This document shows, piece after piece, positions 9,592 to 20,062 of a DNA stretch of 64,000 nucleotides (its first letter is position 1; each line of letters starts with the position of its first letter). The notes beneath the pieces are model-generated. The model searched no databases. It was given only the letters and a program-made list of their open reading frames with translations, and was not told the origin of the DNA. The position numbers and the translations under genes are program-made. The DNA comes from Candidatus Brachybacterium merdavium (GTDB lineage Bacteria > Actinomycetota > Actinomycetes > Actinomycetales > Dermabacteraceae), in NCBI GenBank assembly GCA_019118275.1, contig DWZH01000107.1, positions 1-64,000 of the forward strand, read 5' to 3'.

Positions 9592-11456
9592 GCCCCACCC
9601 CTCCCAGCACCCCGGGCGGCAGCACCACCGCCCGGGCCATCGTGCGCGGGGCCGGCCTGATCCTGGTGATCACCGTGATCGCCCGTATCGCCGGCTTCGT
9701 CAGGTACCTCGTGTTCGGGGCGAGCGTCGGCGCCGGTGATGTCGGCACCGCCTATTCCACCGCCAATCTGCTCCCCAACGTGCTGTTCGAAGTGGTCGCC
9801 GGCGGCGCCCTGGCAGCTGTGGTGGTTCCGCTGATCGCCGGCCTGGTGCCCGAGCGCGACCCGCACCCCTCCGCCGGCGACGACGAGGCACTCGTTGACC
9901 CGGATCCCGGCGTGGCCTCCTCGGATGACACCCGCCCCACCATCGTCCACACCGGGGTCCCCGTCGGACGCAGGGCCCGCTCGGAGCGGGCCGACCACAT
10001 CATCTCGGGCCTGCTCACCTGGACCCTGGCCGTCACGACCCTGATGGCCCTGCTCGTCATCGCCCTGGCCGAACCGCTCGCCCAGCTGCTGCTGGCCGTC
10101 GAGGACGACGCGGCCAGCGGTGCCCCGCTGGGGGCCGCACTGCTGCGGATCTTCGCCCTCCAGCTGCCGCTGTACGGCATCTCCGTGGTGCTCGGCGCCT
10201 ACCTGCAGGCGCGCAAACGCTTCCTGTGGCCGGCGATGATGCCTCTCATCTCCTCACTGGTGGTGATGGTCTCCTATCGCATCTACGCCCACCTGGTGCC
10301 TCCTGTGGCCACCATCGGCACCATCGGCGACGGCGCCGTGGCCTGGCTCGGATGGGGAACCACCGGCGCGGTCGCCGCGATGACGCTCCCGGTGCTGATC
10401 ATGTCCTTCCGGGCAGGGCTGCGGGTGCGGCCCCGGCTGACGATGCCGCCCGGGGTCGGACGCCGGGCTCTGGCCCTGGGCGGTGCCGGGCTCGGAGCGG
10501 TGGGCGCGCAGCAGCTGGTGCTCGCCCTGATCATGGTGCTGGCCGTGCGGGCCGGCGGCACCGGCACCCTGCCGGTGTTCCAGTACGCCCAGGCCCTGTA
10601 CCTGCTACCCTTCGCGGTGCTGGTGGTCCCGCTGATCACCGCGATGTTCCCGCATCTGTCCGAGCTGCGCCTGGTGGGCGACGCCACCGGCTTCGCCCGG
10701 CTCTCGTCGGTCTCGGTGCGCACCGTGATCGTGGTCTCCGTGGTGGGCGCTGCGACGCTGCTGGCCGGGGGGCCAGCCCTCGAACAGTTCTTCCGCCTGG
10801 TGGACCGTGCCGGCGCGGCCGGGGTGGGCTCGACCACGGCGGCGCTCGCGCTGGGTCTGCCCGGCTTCGCGGTGACCACCCAGTGCACCCGGGTGCTCTC
10901 GGCCGCGCTGCGCGCCCGCGACGCCCTGATCGTGGGCTCGGTCGGCTGGGTGATCGCCGCGGTCCTGCTGCTGATCACCATTCTGCCCAGCCCCACCCGA
11001 GCCGCTGCCGAGGCAGCCACCGGCTTCGGCCTGGCGATCGCGATCGGCATGGCCGTCTCCGCCCTGGTCGGATTCAGCCGGATCTCCGACATCCTCGAAC
11101 CCGGCGGGGACCTGCCCCGGCTGCGCCGCACCGTGATCCTCGCCCCGATGGCACTCGTGGCCGGAGGCGTCCCCGGACTGCTGCTGGCCCGCTGGATGGT
11201 CCGGGCCGACAGCGCAGAGGTCGCAACGGTGCTCTCCGGCCTCGCCGCGGGTCTGGTCGCGGCGCTGCTGGCCGCGGCGGTGATGGTCGCTGCCGACCCG
11301 CAGCTGCCGCGGCAGATCATCGGTCGGGTGCGCCGGCCCGCACCTGCCCCGACGCCCCCCGAACAGGCGGAACCCGAGCCCGGGCCGCCCGAGCCCGAGA
11401 CGCCCGAGCCCGGGCCGGCGGCCGAGGCCCGTCCCCCGGCGGAGGACGAGCAATGA
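9588..11456 (+). CDS. murJ: Lipid II flippase MurJ (MviN family)
   Basis: IARIAGFVRYLVFGASVGAGDVGTAYSTANLLPNVLFEVVAGGALAAVVVPL; multi-TM; start at internal ATG of ORF 8634..11456. Confidence 0.9.
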   Translation: MSPTPPSTPGGSTTARAIVRGAGLILVITVIARIAGFVRYLVFGASVGAGDVGTAYSTANLLPNVLFEVVAGGALAAVVVPLIAGLVPERDPHPSAGDDEALVDPDPGVASSDDTRPTIVHTGVPVGRRARSERADHIISGLLTWTLAVTTLMALLVIALAEPLAQLLLAVEDDAASGAPLGAALLRIFALQLPLYGISVVLGAYLQARKRFLWPAMMPLISSLVVMVSYRIYAHLVPPVATIGTIGDGAVAWLGWGTTGAVAAMTLPVLIMSFRAGLRVRPRLTMPPGVGRRALALGGAGLGAVGAQQLVLALIMVLAVRAGGTGTLPVFQYAQALYLLPFAVLVVPLITAMFPHLSELRLVGDATGFARLSSVSVRTVIVVSVVGAATLLAGGPALEQFFRLVDRAGAAGVGSTTAALALGLPGFAVTTQCTRVLSAALRARDALIVGSVGWVIAAVLLLITILPSPTRAAAEAATGFGLAIAIGMAVSALVGFSRISDILEPGGDLPRLRRTVILAPMALVAGGVPGLLLARWMVRADSAEVATVLSGLAAGLVAALLAAAVMVAADPQLPRQIIGRVRRPAPAPTPPEQAEPEPGPPEPETPEPGPAAEARPPAEDEQ

Positions 11457-12499
11457 GCGTGCTGGTGGTCAGGCCGCGCGCCAGCGGGGGGCTGGCCGCA
11501 CACGTGGACCAGGAGCTGGAGGCCCTGGCCGCCGACGGCATCGCGGTCCACGAGGCGGATGTGCAGATCCAGGATCGGCCCAGTCCGCTGGTGGATCTGA
11601 CCACGGTGCGCACGCTGCGGCGCCTGCTCGCCTCCGCGTGCCCGCGGGCCGTGCACGCCCACGGGCTGCGGGCCGGCGCCCTGTCCGCCCTGGCCCTTCC
11701 GCGGCGCGCCCCCGTGCGGCTGGTCGTCACCCTGCACAACCGCACCGTCGGGGGCCCCGCCGTGCGCGCGGTGGGGGCGGTGCTGCTGCGGATCCTGGCG
11801 CGACGTGCCGAGACCGTCCTCGCGGTCTCCCCGGACCTGGCCGAGGACGCCCGCCACGCGGGAGCGAAGCACGTCCAGCACGCGATCATCCCGGCGCCGC
11901 ACGGCACCGGCGGGCCTGCAGCGCGCGTCACTGCCCCGCCCTCCAAAGCCTCGGCCGCCGGCGACACCTTCGACATCCTGGTCATCGCCCGCCTGGCTCC
12001 CCAGAAGGGACTCGAGAGCCTGCTGGACGCCGCCGCGTTGCTAGCGGTGGAGCAGCCGCCGCTGCGCATCCTGGTGGCCGGTGACGGCCCCCTGCTGGGC
12101 CGGCTGCGGGCCCGGATCGACGCCGAGGACCTGCCGGTGCAGCTGCTGGGCCACCGCGAGGACGTCGGCGAGCTCCTCGCCGGTGCGGATCTCGTGGTCT
12201 CCGCGGCCCGGTGGGAGGGACAGCCGGTCTCCCTGCAGGAGGCCCTGCGTGCCGGCCGGGCGATCGTGGCCACCGATGCCGGTGGCACCCGCTGGGTCAC
12301 CGGGGAGGCAGCCCGCCTGGTGCCGGTAGGCGACGCGCAGGCACTGGCCGCAGCGATCACCGACCACGTCGACGACGAGGTCCGAGCAGCCGCCGAGCAG
12401 GCCTCCCGACAGCGGGCGGCGCAGCTGCCCGGGAGGCGCGAGATGACCGCGCAGCTGCGTGAGGTGCTGCTGGGCCCGCCGCCCCCGATGGTAGGTTGA
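11453..12499 (+). CDS. Family 4-type glycosyltransferase
   Basis: DILVIARLAPQKGLESLLDAA...LVAGDGPLLGRLRARI...SAARWEGQPVSLQEALRAGRAIVATDAGGT. Start at internal ATG. Confidence 0.88.
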   Translation: MSVLVVRPRASGGLAAHVDQELEALAADGIAVHEADVQIQDRPSPLVDLTTVRTLRRLLASACPRAVHAHGLRAGALSALALPRRAPVRLVVTLHNRTVGGPAVRAVGAVLLRILARRAETVLAVSPDLAEDARHAGAKHVQHAIIPAPHGTGGPAARVTAPPSKASAAGDTFDILVIARLAPQKGLESLLDAAALLAVEQPPLRILVAGDGPLLGRLRARIDAEDLPVQLLGHREDVGELLAGADLVVSAARWEGQPVSLQEALRAGRAIVATDAGGTRWVTGEAARLVPVGDAQALAAAITDHVDDEVRAAAEQASRQRAAQLPGRREMTAQLREVLLGPPPPMVG

Positions 12500-14308
<1,809 letters not shown>

Positions 14309-14312
14309 GATC

Positions 14313-14990
14313 ATGAGCATCGAGGACACAGACCCGGCGGAGGGCGCCGCTCAGGAGCCACCGCTGCGAGACGAACCCGGGCAACGACCGCTCGCCGGGC
14401 GACGCACCCTGCACGAGGGCATGGTGTTCGACCTGGTGCGCGACACCGTCGACTTCGCCGACGGCGTGCGCTTCGACCGCGAGTACATCTGGCACACGGG
14501 CGCCGTGGCGGTGCTCGCCATCGACGACGCCGACCGGGTGCTGCTGATCCGCCAGTACCGGCACCCCGTCGGCCACAGCCTGTGGGAGATCCCTGCCGGC
14601 CTGCTCGACCTGGGCGGCGAGCCCCCTCACGTCGCGGCCGCCCGTGAGCTCGCCGAGGAGACCGGGTATGTCCCGGGGGACATGCGCACCCTGGTGGACC
14701 TGCGCCCCAGCCCCGGGGGCAGCGATGAAGTGGTCCGGGTCTATCTGGCCACCGGCGTCCGGGAGAGCGAGGAGGAGTTCGAGCGGACCGACGAGGAGGC
14801 CGAACTGCTCTCCCGCTGGGTGCCGCTCGCCGAGGCGGTGACCGCGGTGCTCGAGGGCCGCATCACCAACGCCACCACCGTCTCGGCGCTGCTGGCCGTG
14901 CAGGTGCTGCGCGGCCGTGGGGCCGGTGACGGGGCGTCGGAGCTGCGGGCGGCCGACGCGCCGTTCATGGAGCGCCCGGGACGGCCGTGA
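14313..14990 (+). CDS. NUDIX hydrolase, ADP-ribose pyrophosphatase-like
   Basis: NUDIX box-like GGEPPHVAAARELAEETGY with upstream IRQYRHPVGHSLWEIPAGLLD. Confidence 0.9.
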   Translation: MSIEDTDPAEGAAQEPPLRDEPGQRPLAGRRTLHEGMVFDLVRDTVDFADGVRFDREYIWHTGAVAVLAIDDADRVLLIRQYRHPVGHSLWEIPAGLLDLGGEPPHVAAARELAEETGYVPGDMRTLVDLRPSPGGSDEVVRVYLATGVRESEEEFERTDEEAELLSRWVPLAEAVTAVLEGRITNATTVSALLAVQVLRGRGAGDGASELRAADAPFMERPGRP

Positions 14991-15740
14991 ACTGGTTCGA
15001 CCGTTGCGTTATCGGGGTTCTCAGCCCCCAGCACCCCGATAACGCAACGATCGAGACCGGCGGGCCACTTAGAACCCCGATCACAGCAGCCGACGACTCG
15101 GGATCGCCTGACAGAAACCGCACCACATCACGGGTAATGACCATCCTCGCAGGCCACGGCTCCAGCAGGCGAGTCAGTGTGCAGCGCCCCAGCTCTGCCA
15201 TGGACGGGTTGGAGCCCGCGTAGTACCAGACCAGGCCGATGGCCTGTGCGAACGCCCACGCTCGGCCTCGCTCCCACTCCAGCCCGGAGCACCCCGGCGT
15301 CTCGCGCACGATGGTGCGCCGGGGACCGTCCAGCAGATGCCAGGCCGACACCAGGTCGAGCGCCGGATCGGCCGGGGTGAATCCTCCGCTGTCGATCACT
15401 CCCGTCAGCCTGGTGCCGTCAGTGAGCAGATCGGCAGGGATGGGGTCGCCGTGGCTCGTGACATCAGGCTGCGAGCCCTCGAGGGTCCTCCACCGGGCCC
15501 ATCGCGGCGAGAGCTCGGGGACGGGAAGGAGGCCCCGGCTGCGCTCCGGGCACAGGCGGATCCAGTCGTCGTGGTCGCTCAGGCGACCGCCCCGTCCGTG
15601 CCCTGAGAACGCCCTGCCGCGGGTATCGGCCGACCGCAGGGCCTCGATGAGATCCGGCAGGTCCTGAGCGCACTCGGAAGACGCTGCGAGCCCGTGGTCG
15701 ATCCGAAACGGGATCAGCTGAGCGCCGACACGCCGCTCAG
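14988..15740 (-). pseudogene. 5'-truncated aminoglycoside phosphotransferase (APH)-family remnant
   Basis: Minus-frame translation ERRVGAQLIPFRIDHGLAASS...GGRLSDHDDWIRLCPERSRGLLPVPELSPRWARWRTLEGSQPDVTSHGDPIPADLLTDGTRLTGVIDSGGFTPADPALDLVSAWHLL has the APH C-lobe (HGD...; GVID.G...DPA.DL). No N-lobe precedes it; the frame runs into the TetR gene. Confidence 0.7.
14997..15054. repeat. Long inverted repeat, 22-bp arms with one mismatch and 14-nt loop
   Basis: tcgaccgttgcgttatcggggt (14997-15018) versus accccgataacgcaacgatcga (15033-15054); inner 17 bp of each arm complementary without mismatch. Confidence 0.9.
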
Positions 15741-16396
15741 CTGGCGCTATGGCCGTCGGCCGTTCGGGCTCGATCGGTCAGGGCCGAGCGCAGCGCGCTG
15801 ATGCCCAGCACGACGATCTCCTCGCTGCGGGCGACATGCCCGGCATGCAGCTGCGCGTATCGGGGCGCGAACTGGGGGTCCACCGGCGCGGACAGCTCGT
15901 CCTCGTCGATCGAGGAGGTGGCCGCGCTGCCGATCACGAAATTCGACAGGGCGTAGGCGGCCCCGAGCGGATCCGCGGCGCCCTGCTCCTCGAGCAGCAC
16001 GCACAGCCGTTCGGACAGCCGCAGATAGTTCGGTCCGCGCGGTGCCCGCCGGGTGATCACCTGTGCGGCCCACGGGGTGCCTCGCAGATGGTGGAAGTAG
16101 TGGATCAGCAGCTCCTCCAACCCGGAGCCGTCGGCCCCTGACGAGGTCGACAGGGCCCGCTGCAGCCCGGGATCATCCCCCAGGGCCGTATCCAGCGCGA
16201 GGTCGAGGATGTCCTCGACTGATCGCACCCGCGAGTACAGACTCGCCGCGGCCACCCCGATCTCGCTCGCCACCGCGCGCATCGTCAGCGCCGACATCCC
16301 TCCTTCGTCGAGCAGCCGGACGGCGGCCCGTGCCAGGGTGGGCACGTCCACGGCGCGGCTGCGATGCACCGGTCGACGATCGGTCCAGTAGCTCAT
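15737..16396 (-). CDS. TetR/AcrR family transcriptional regulator
   Basis: N-terminal HTH LARAAVRLLDEGGMSALTMRAVASEIGVAAASLYSRVRSVEDIL; start taken at MSYWTDRRP. Confidence 0.88.
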   Translation of the reverse strand: MSYWTDRRPVHRSRAVDVPTLARAAVRLLDEGGMSALTMRAVASEIGVAAASLYSRVRSVEDILDLALDTALGDDPGLQRALSTSSGADGSGLEELLIHYFHHLRGTPWAAQVITRRAPRGPNYLRLSERLCVLLEEQGAADPLGAAYALSNFVIGSAATSSIDEDELSAPVDPQFAPRYAQLHAGHVARSEEIVVLGISALRSALTDRARTADGHSAS

Positions 16397-16411
16397 GCCC
16401 GACAATCTATC

Positions 16412-16450
16412 CGAACAGTGTTCGCACAATGGTCCGAACGCTGTTAGGTT
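16412..16450. promoter_or_regulatory. Candidate TetR operator(s) in the TetR/GNAT divergent promoter
   Basis: 13-bp palindrome CGAACAGTGTTCG (16412-16424) and a related degenerate site ccgaacgctgttaggtt (16434-16450). Confidence 0.5.
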
Positions 16451-16457
16451 AGGCAGC

Positions 16458-17534
16458 ATGCTCGATCAGGACCTGTTGCCGCTGACGAACCGCCGCGCTC
16501 GGATCCGTCCCCTGCGCCACGCGGACGCCGAGGTCTACGCCGCCGGGACCGAGGACCCGTTGGTGCGGCAGTTCGCGCATCTGCCCGAGGATCGGTACAC
16601 CTCCGCCTCCGTGCGAGCGGTGATCGACCAGGTCGCGGCGCCCGCCCTGGACCGGGGTGATCTCGCGGTGCTCGCGATCGCCGATCCGCGGACCGACGCC
16701 TTCGCGGGATCCGCGGTGGTCTTCGATGTCGATGAGACGAGAGGATCAGCGGAGGTCGGGTTCTGGGTCCATCCCGCTCATCGGGGCCAGGGGCTGTCGG
16801 CTGCAGCGCTCGAGCTCAGCGCCGAGTTCGCAGCGCGCAGCGGGCTCACCACGCTCACGGCGCGCACCGTTCCCGCGAACACCGCCTCGCGGATCGTGCT
16901 CGGCCGCGCGGGCTTCACCGAGGGGGAGGCGTGCGCCACCACCGCCCCCTCCGGGCAGCAGGTCCAGACCGTCCCGTGGTCGCGACGACTGGAGCAGACA
17001 TCGCATCTGCCGCTGGTCACCGACCGTCTGGTGCTGCGGCTCCATGGGGTCGACGATGCCTCTGCGCTGCATCGCATCTACTCCCGGCCCGACGTGGCCC
17101 GATTCCTGCTGGACGAGCCCTGGACCCTCGCCGGCGCCGAGGAGCAGGTGGCGTCACGCCGGCGCCGCACCGGACTCGAGGGGCAGAGTGGGGCATTGTC
17201 CGCGGTCATCGAGCACGAGGATCGTCTGATCGGCGACGTGGCCCTGTGGTGGACCGGCCGGGACCACCGACTGGCGGAGATCGGCTGGGTCGTCGACCCC
17301 GGCCAAGGGGGTCGGGGGCTGGCCACCGAGGCCGTGCGAGCCATGCTCGACCTGGCCTTCGAGCGCTACGGGGCGCACCGAGTGGCAGCGCAGATGGATG
17401 CACGCAACACCGCCTCGGCCCGTCTGGCCGAGCGGGTAGGGATGCACCGTGAGGCGCAACTGCGCCAGGACTGGTGGTCCAAGGGCGAATGGACCGACAC
17501 CGTGATCTTCGCGATGCTCGCGAGCGACCGCTGA
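16458..17534 (+). CDS. Tandem GNAT-domain N-acetyltransferase
   Basis: Two acetyltransferase repeats: GFWVHPAHRGQGLSAAALEL and GWVVDPGQGGRGLATEAVRAML; internal ATG start. Confidence 0.88.
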   Translation: MLDQDLLPLTNRRARIRPLRHADAEVYAAGTEDPLVRQFAHLPEDRYTSASVRAVIDQVAAPALDRGDLAVLAIADPRTDAFAGSAVVFDVDETRGSAEVGFWVHPAHRGQGLSAAALELSAEFAARSGLTTLTARTVPANTASRIVLGRAGFTEGEACATTAPSGQQVQTVPWSRRLEQTSHLPLVTDRLVLRLHGVDDASALHRIYSRPDVARFLLDEPWTLAGAEEQVASRRRRTGLEGQSGALSAVIEHEDRLIGDVALWWTGRDHRLAEIGWVVDPGQGGRGLATEAVRAMLDLAFERYGAHRVAAQMDARNTASARLAERVGMHREAQLRQDWWSKGEWTDTVIFAMLASDR

Positions 17535-17559
17535 GCGGCGCCTACCGGGGTGGTGACTC

Positions 17560-18798
17560 TCAGGTGCGGGCGCTGTCCTCGGCCGGGAGCTGGGCCATCG
17601 CCGCGACCAGCGCCGGCGCGGTCACCTCCGCCTGCCAGGGCCGGGCGCCGAGGGCCTCGAGCTCCTCGCGCACGGTCTCGGCCGCTCCGGCCTCCTCGTG
17701 CTCCCAGATCCATCGGCGCAGCAGCGACGGCTGCAGCAGGTTCTCGGTGGGGACGTCGAGCTGCTCGGACAGCTCGGTGACCGCCGCGCGGAGGGCCTGG
17801 TAACGGGTCCAGGCCTGAGGGTATTTCTTGGACCACAGCTTATGGGGCGGCGGGTAGGAGGGCGCCGGGCGCTGGGGCAGGTGGGACGCGGGCAGGTCCA
17901 CACCGGAGCGGGCCGCCTTCCACCACATGTCCTTCTTGCGCAGCGACGCGGGCAGGGCCCGGTCGAAGGCCTCGCGTCCCCGGACGGCCTCCTTGGCGGC
18001 GGCCACGATCTCCCGGTCCCGGATCACCCGGTGCGGGGACAGGTCCTCACGGGCGGCGATCTCATCGCGCTTGGCCCACATGGCCCGGGCCGCGGCCTGC
18101 TGGCGCGGTGACCGCAGCGACCCCACACCGTGCAGGCCCCGCCAATCCGCCGAACGGGACGGCGAGGGCGGCCGGGTCCGCTCGTGCTCGAACTCCTGGC
18201 GGGCCCACTCGGACTTGCCGGCCTCCTGCAGCCGGGCGGCGAGCACGTCGCGCACCTCGATCAGGACCTCGACATCGAGAGCGGCATACACCAGCCAGCT
18301 CTGGGGCAGCGGGCGCTTGGACCAGTCCGCTGCGGAGTGCTCCTTGGCCAGGGCCAGGCCCAGGGTGTCGGCCACGACCGCGGACAGGCCCACTCGTTCC
18401 ATTCCCAGCAGACGGGCGGCGAGCTCGGTGTCGAACAGGCGGTCGGGCACCAGGCCCAGCTCGGCCAGGCTCGGCAGGTCCTGGCTCGCGGCATGCAGGA
18501 CCCATTCGCGCCCGGACAGGGTCTTCTGCAGCGAGGCCGGCATGGCGAAGGCGAGCGGATCGACCAGTGCGGTCCCCGCCGTCCCGGTGCGCAGCTGCAG
18601 CAGGTACGAGCGGGAGGTGTAGCGATAGCTCGAGGCGCGCTCGGCGTCGACCGCGACCGGCTCTTCGGGGGCTGAGGCGGCTGCCTCGCACCAGGCCCGC
18701 AGGGTCTGGATCCGGTCGATCACCGGCACCAGCCCATCGCGGGGCGCGGTCAGCTTCTCCAGGGAGGCTTCGGCCTCGCCGGGGGATGGTTCGGTCAC
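17560..18798 (-). CDS. HRDC domain-containing 3'-5' exonuclease (RNase D-like)
   Basis: VAVDAERASSYRYTSRSYLLQLRT...LVDPLAF, LFDTELAARLLG, YAALDVEVLIEV; C-terminal HRDC-like region. Confidence 0.88.
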   Translation of the reverse strand: MTEPSPGEAEASLEKLTAPRDGLVPVIDRIQTLRAWCEAAASAPEEPVAVDAERASSYRYTSRSYLLQLRTGTAGTALVDPLAFAMPASLQKTLSGREWVLHAASQDLPSLAELGLVPDRLFDTELAARLLGMERVGLSAVVADTLGLALAKEHSAADWSKRPLPQSWLVYAALDVEVLIEVRDVLAARLQEAGKSEWARQEFEHERTRPPSPSRSADWRGLHGVGSLRSPRQQAAARAMWAKRDEIAAREDLSPHRVIRDREIVAAAKEAVRGREAFDRALPASLRKKDMWWKAARSGVDLPASHLPQRPAPSYPPPHKLWSKKYPQAWTRYQALRAAVTELSEQLDVPTENLLQPSLLRRWIWEHEEAGAAETVREELEALGARPWQAEVTAPALVAAMAQLPAEDSART

Positions 18799-19406
18799 CG
18801 TGTGTCCTCGGAATCCTGTGGTCGGGGGGCTCGCGCCCGGTGCGCAGGAGCGATCGGCGCGACCCGTGGGGGAGCGGGCGGCAGGCCCCCGGCGGCGGCC
18901 AGCATCGCCGTCCATGCCGCGAAGTGGGGGGCGAGCTCATCCTCCTCGGGAGTCCACGACACCCGCATCTCGACGTCCACCGTGGAGGGGCGCGAGGCCA
19001 GCGCGCCGTAGGACTGGGAGACCACCCGGGTGGCCGTGCATCCCAGTTCCCTCGAGTCGGCGCCATGCAGCTCGAGGGATTCCGTCACCCATGACCAGGC
19101 GACGTCGCCGAGCATCGCCTCGACGGAGAACTCCGGCTCCAGCTGCGCCTGGACCAGCGCGACCATCCGGAAGGTGCCGTCCCAGGCCTCCTGACCGGCG
19201 GGATCGTGCAGGATCACGAGGCGACCGGAGGCCAGCTCCTCGTCCTGGTTCTCGATCTCGCCCGTCGCCGCCCAGGCCGAGGGGGCCATCCGGGAGGGCG
19301 CGGGGATCTCGCGCCATGTGAAGTCAGGGCGCAGCGCGGCGCGTGACATGGCATCGATCGCGACACGGAAGGTGTCGTCGCCGGTGCGGAAACGATGGAC
19401 GGACAC
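18795..19406 (-). CDS. DUF3000 domain-containing protein
   Basis: FRVAIDAMSRAALRPDFTWREIPAPSRMAPSAWA...; overlaps the RNase D-like gene by 4 bp. Confidence 0.8.
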   Translation of the reverse strand: MSVHRFRTGDDTFRVAIDAMSRAALRPDFTWREIPAPSRMAPSAWAATGEIENQDEELASGRLVILHDPAGQEAWDGTFRMVALVQAQLEPEFSVEAMLGDVAWSWVTESLELHGADSRELGCTATRVVSQSYGALASRPSTVDVEMRVSWTPEEDELAPHFAAWTAMLAAAGGLPPAPPRVAPIAPAHRARAPRPQDSEDTR

Positions 19407-19482
19407 GCGGGGAGCGTATCGGCGCGGCCCCTGCCCGCCGGGCAGGCGCGCCGGGACCGGACCCGTCCGGCCCGGGCCCGGG

Positions 19483-19932
19483 TCAGTCGTCCTGGGAGGG
19501 TGCGGGGTGGTCGTCGCTGTGGACGAGGCTGATGGAGTTGATGCAGTAGCGCTGGTCGGTGGGGGTGGCGAAGCCCTCGCCCTCGAAGACGTGGCCCAGG
19601 TGCGAGCCGCAGCTGGCGCAGCGCACCTCGATGCGACGCATTCCCAGCGAGGTGTCCTCGAGCAGCTCGACCGACTCGGAGTCCGTCGGCGCCCAGAAGG
19701 AGGGCCATCCGCAGTGCGCGTCGAACTGGGTGGAGGCGGTGAACAGCTCCGCACCGCAGGCGCGGCAGGCATAGGTGCCGGCAGGCCGCACCTCCTCGTA
19801 CTCCCCGGTGCCGGGGCGCTCGGTGCCTCCCTGGCGCAGCACCTGGTACTCGGCGGGGGACAGTCGCTCGCGCCACTCCTCCTCGCTGATCGCGACGGGG
19901 TAGGGACGGGTGCCGATGGGTTCGGTGGACAT
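19483..19932 (-). CDS. msrB: Peptide-methionine (R)-S-oxide reductase
   Basis: CxxC pairs (CRACG, CASCG), HCGWPSFW, GHVFEGEG, RYCINSISL. Confidence 0.95.
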   Translation of the reverse strand: MSTEPIGTRPYPVAISEEEWRERLSPAEYQVLRQGGTERPGTGEYEEVRPAGTYACRACGAELFTASTQFDAHCGWPSFWAPTDSESVELLEDTSLGMRRIEVRCASCGSHLGHVFEGEGFATPTDQRYCINSISLVHSDDHPAPSQDD

Positions 19933-20062
19933 GAGGACCCTCCGATCTGTGCGGGCGGTCCGCGGCTGCGATCCGGCGCGGACCGCGTCCGGCGGGTGCA
20001 GCGCGCGTTGCCGCGCGATGAATGCTCAGGCCGATCCTACCGGCGCGTCTAGACTGCGGACC

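Noticed and set aside
16412-16424. CGAACAGTGTTCG considered as a LexA box
   Set aside because: Half-sites are separated by 3 nt rather than 4, and it sits between a TetR gene and its divergent neighbour, so a TetR operator is more likely.
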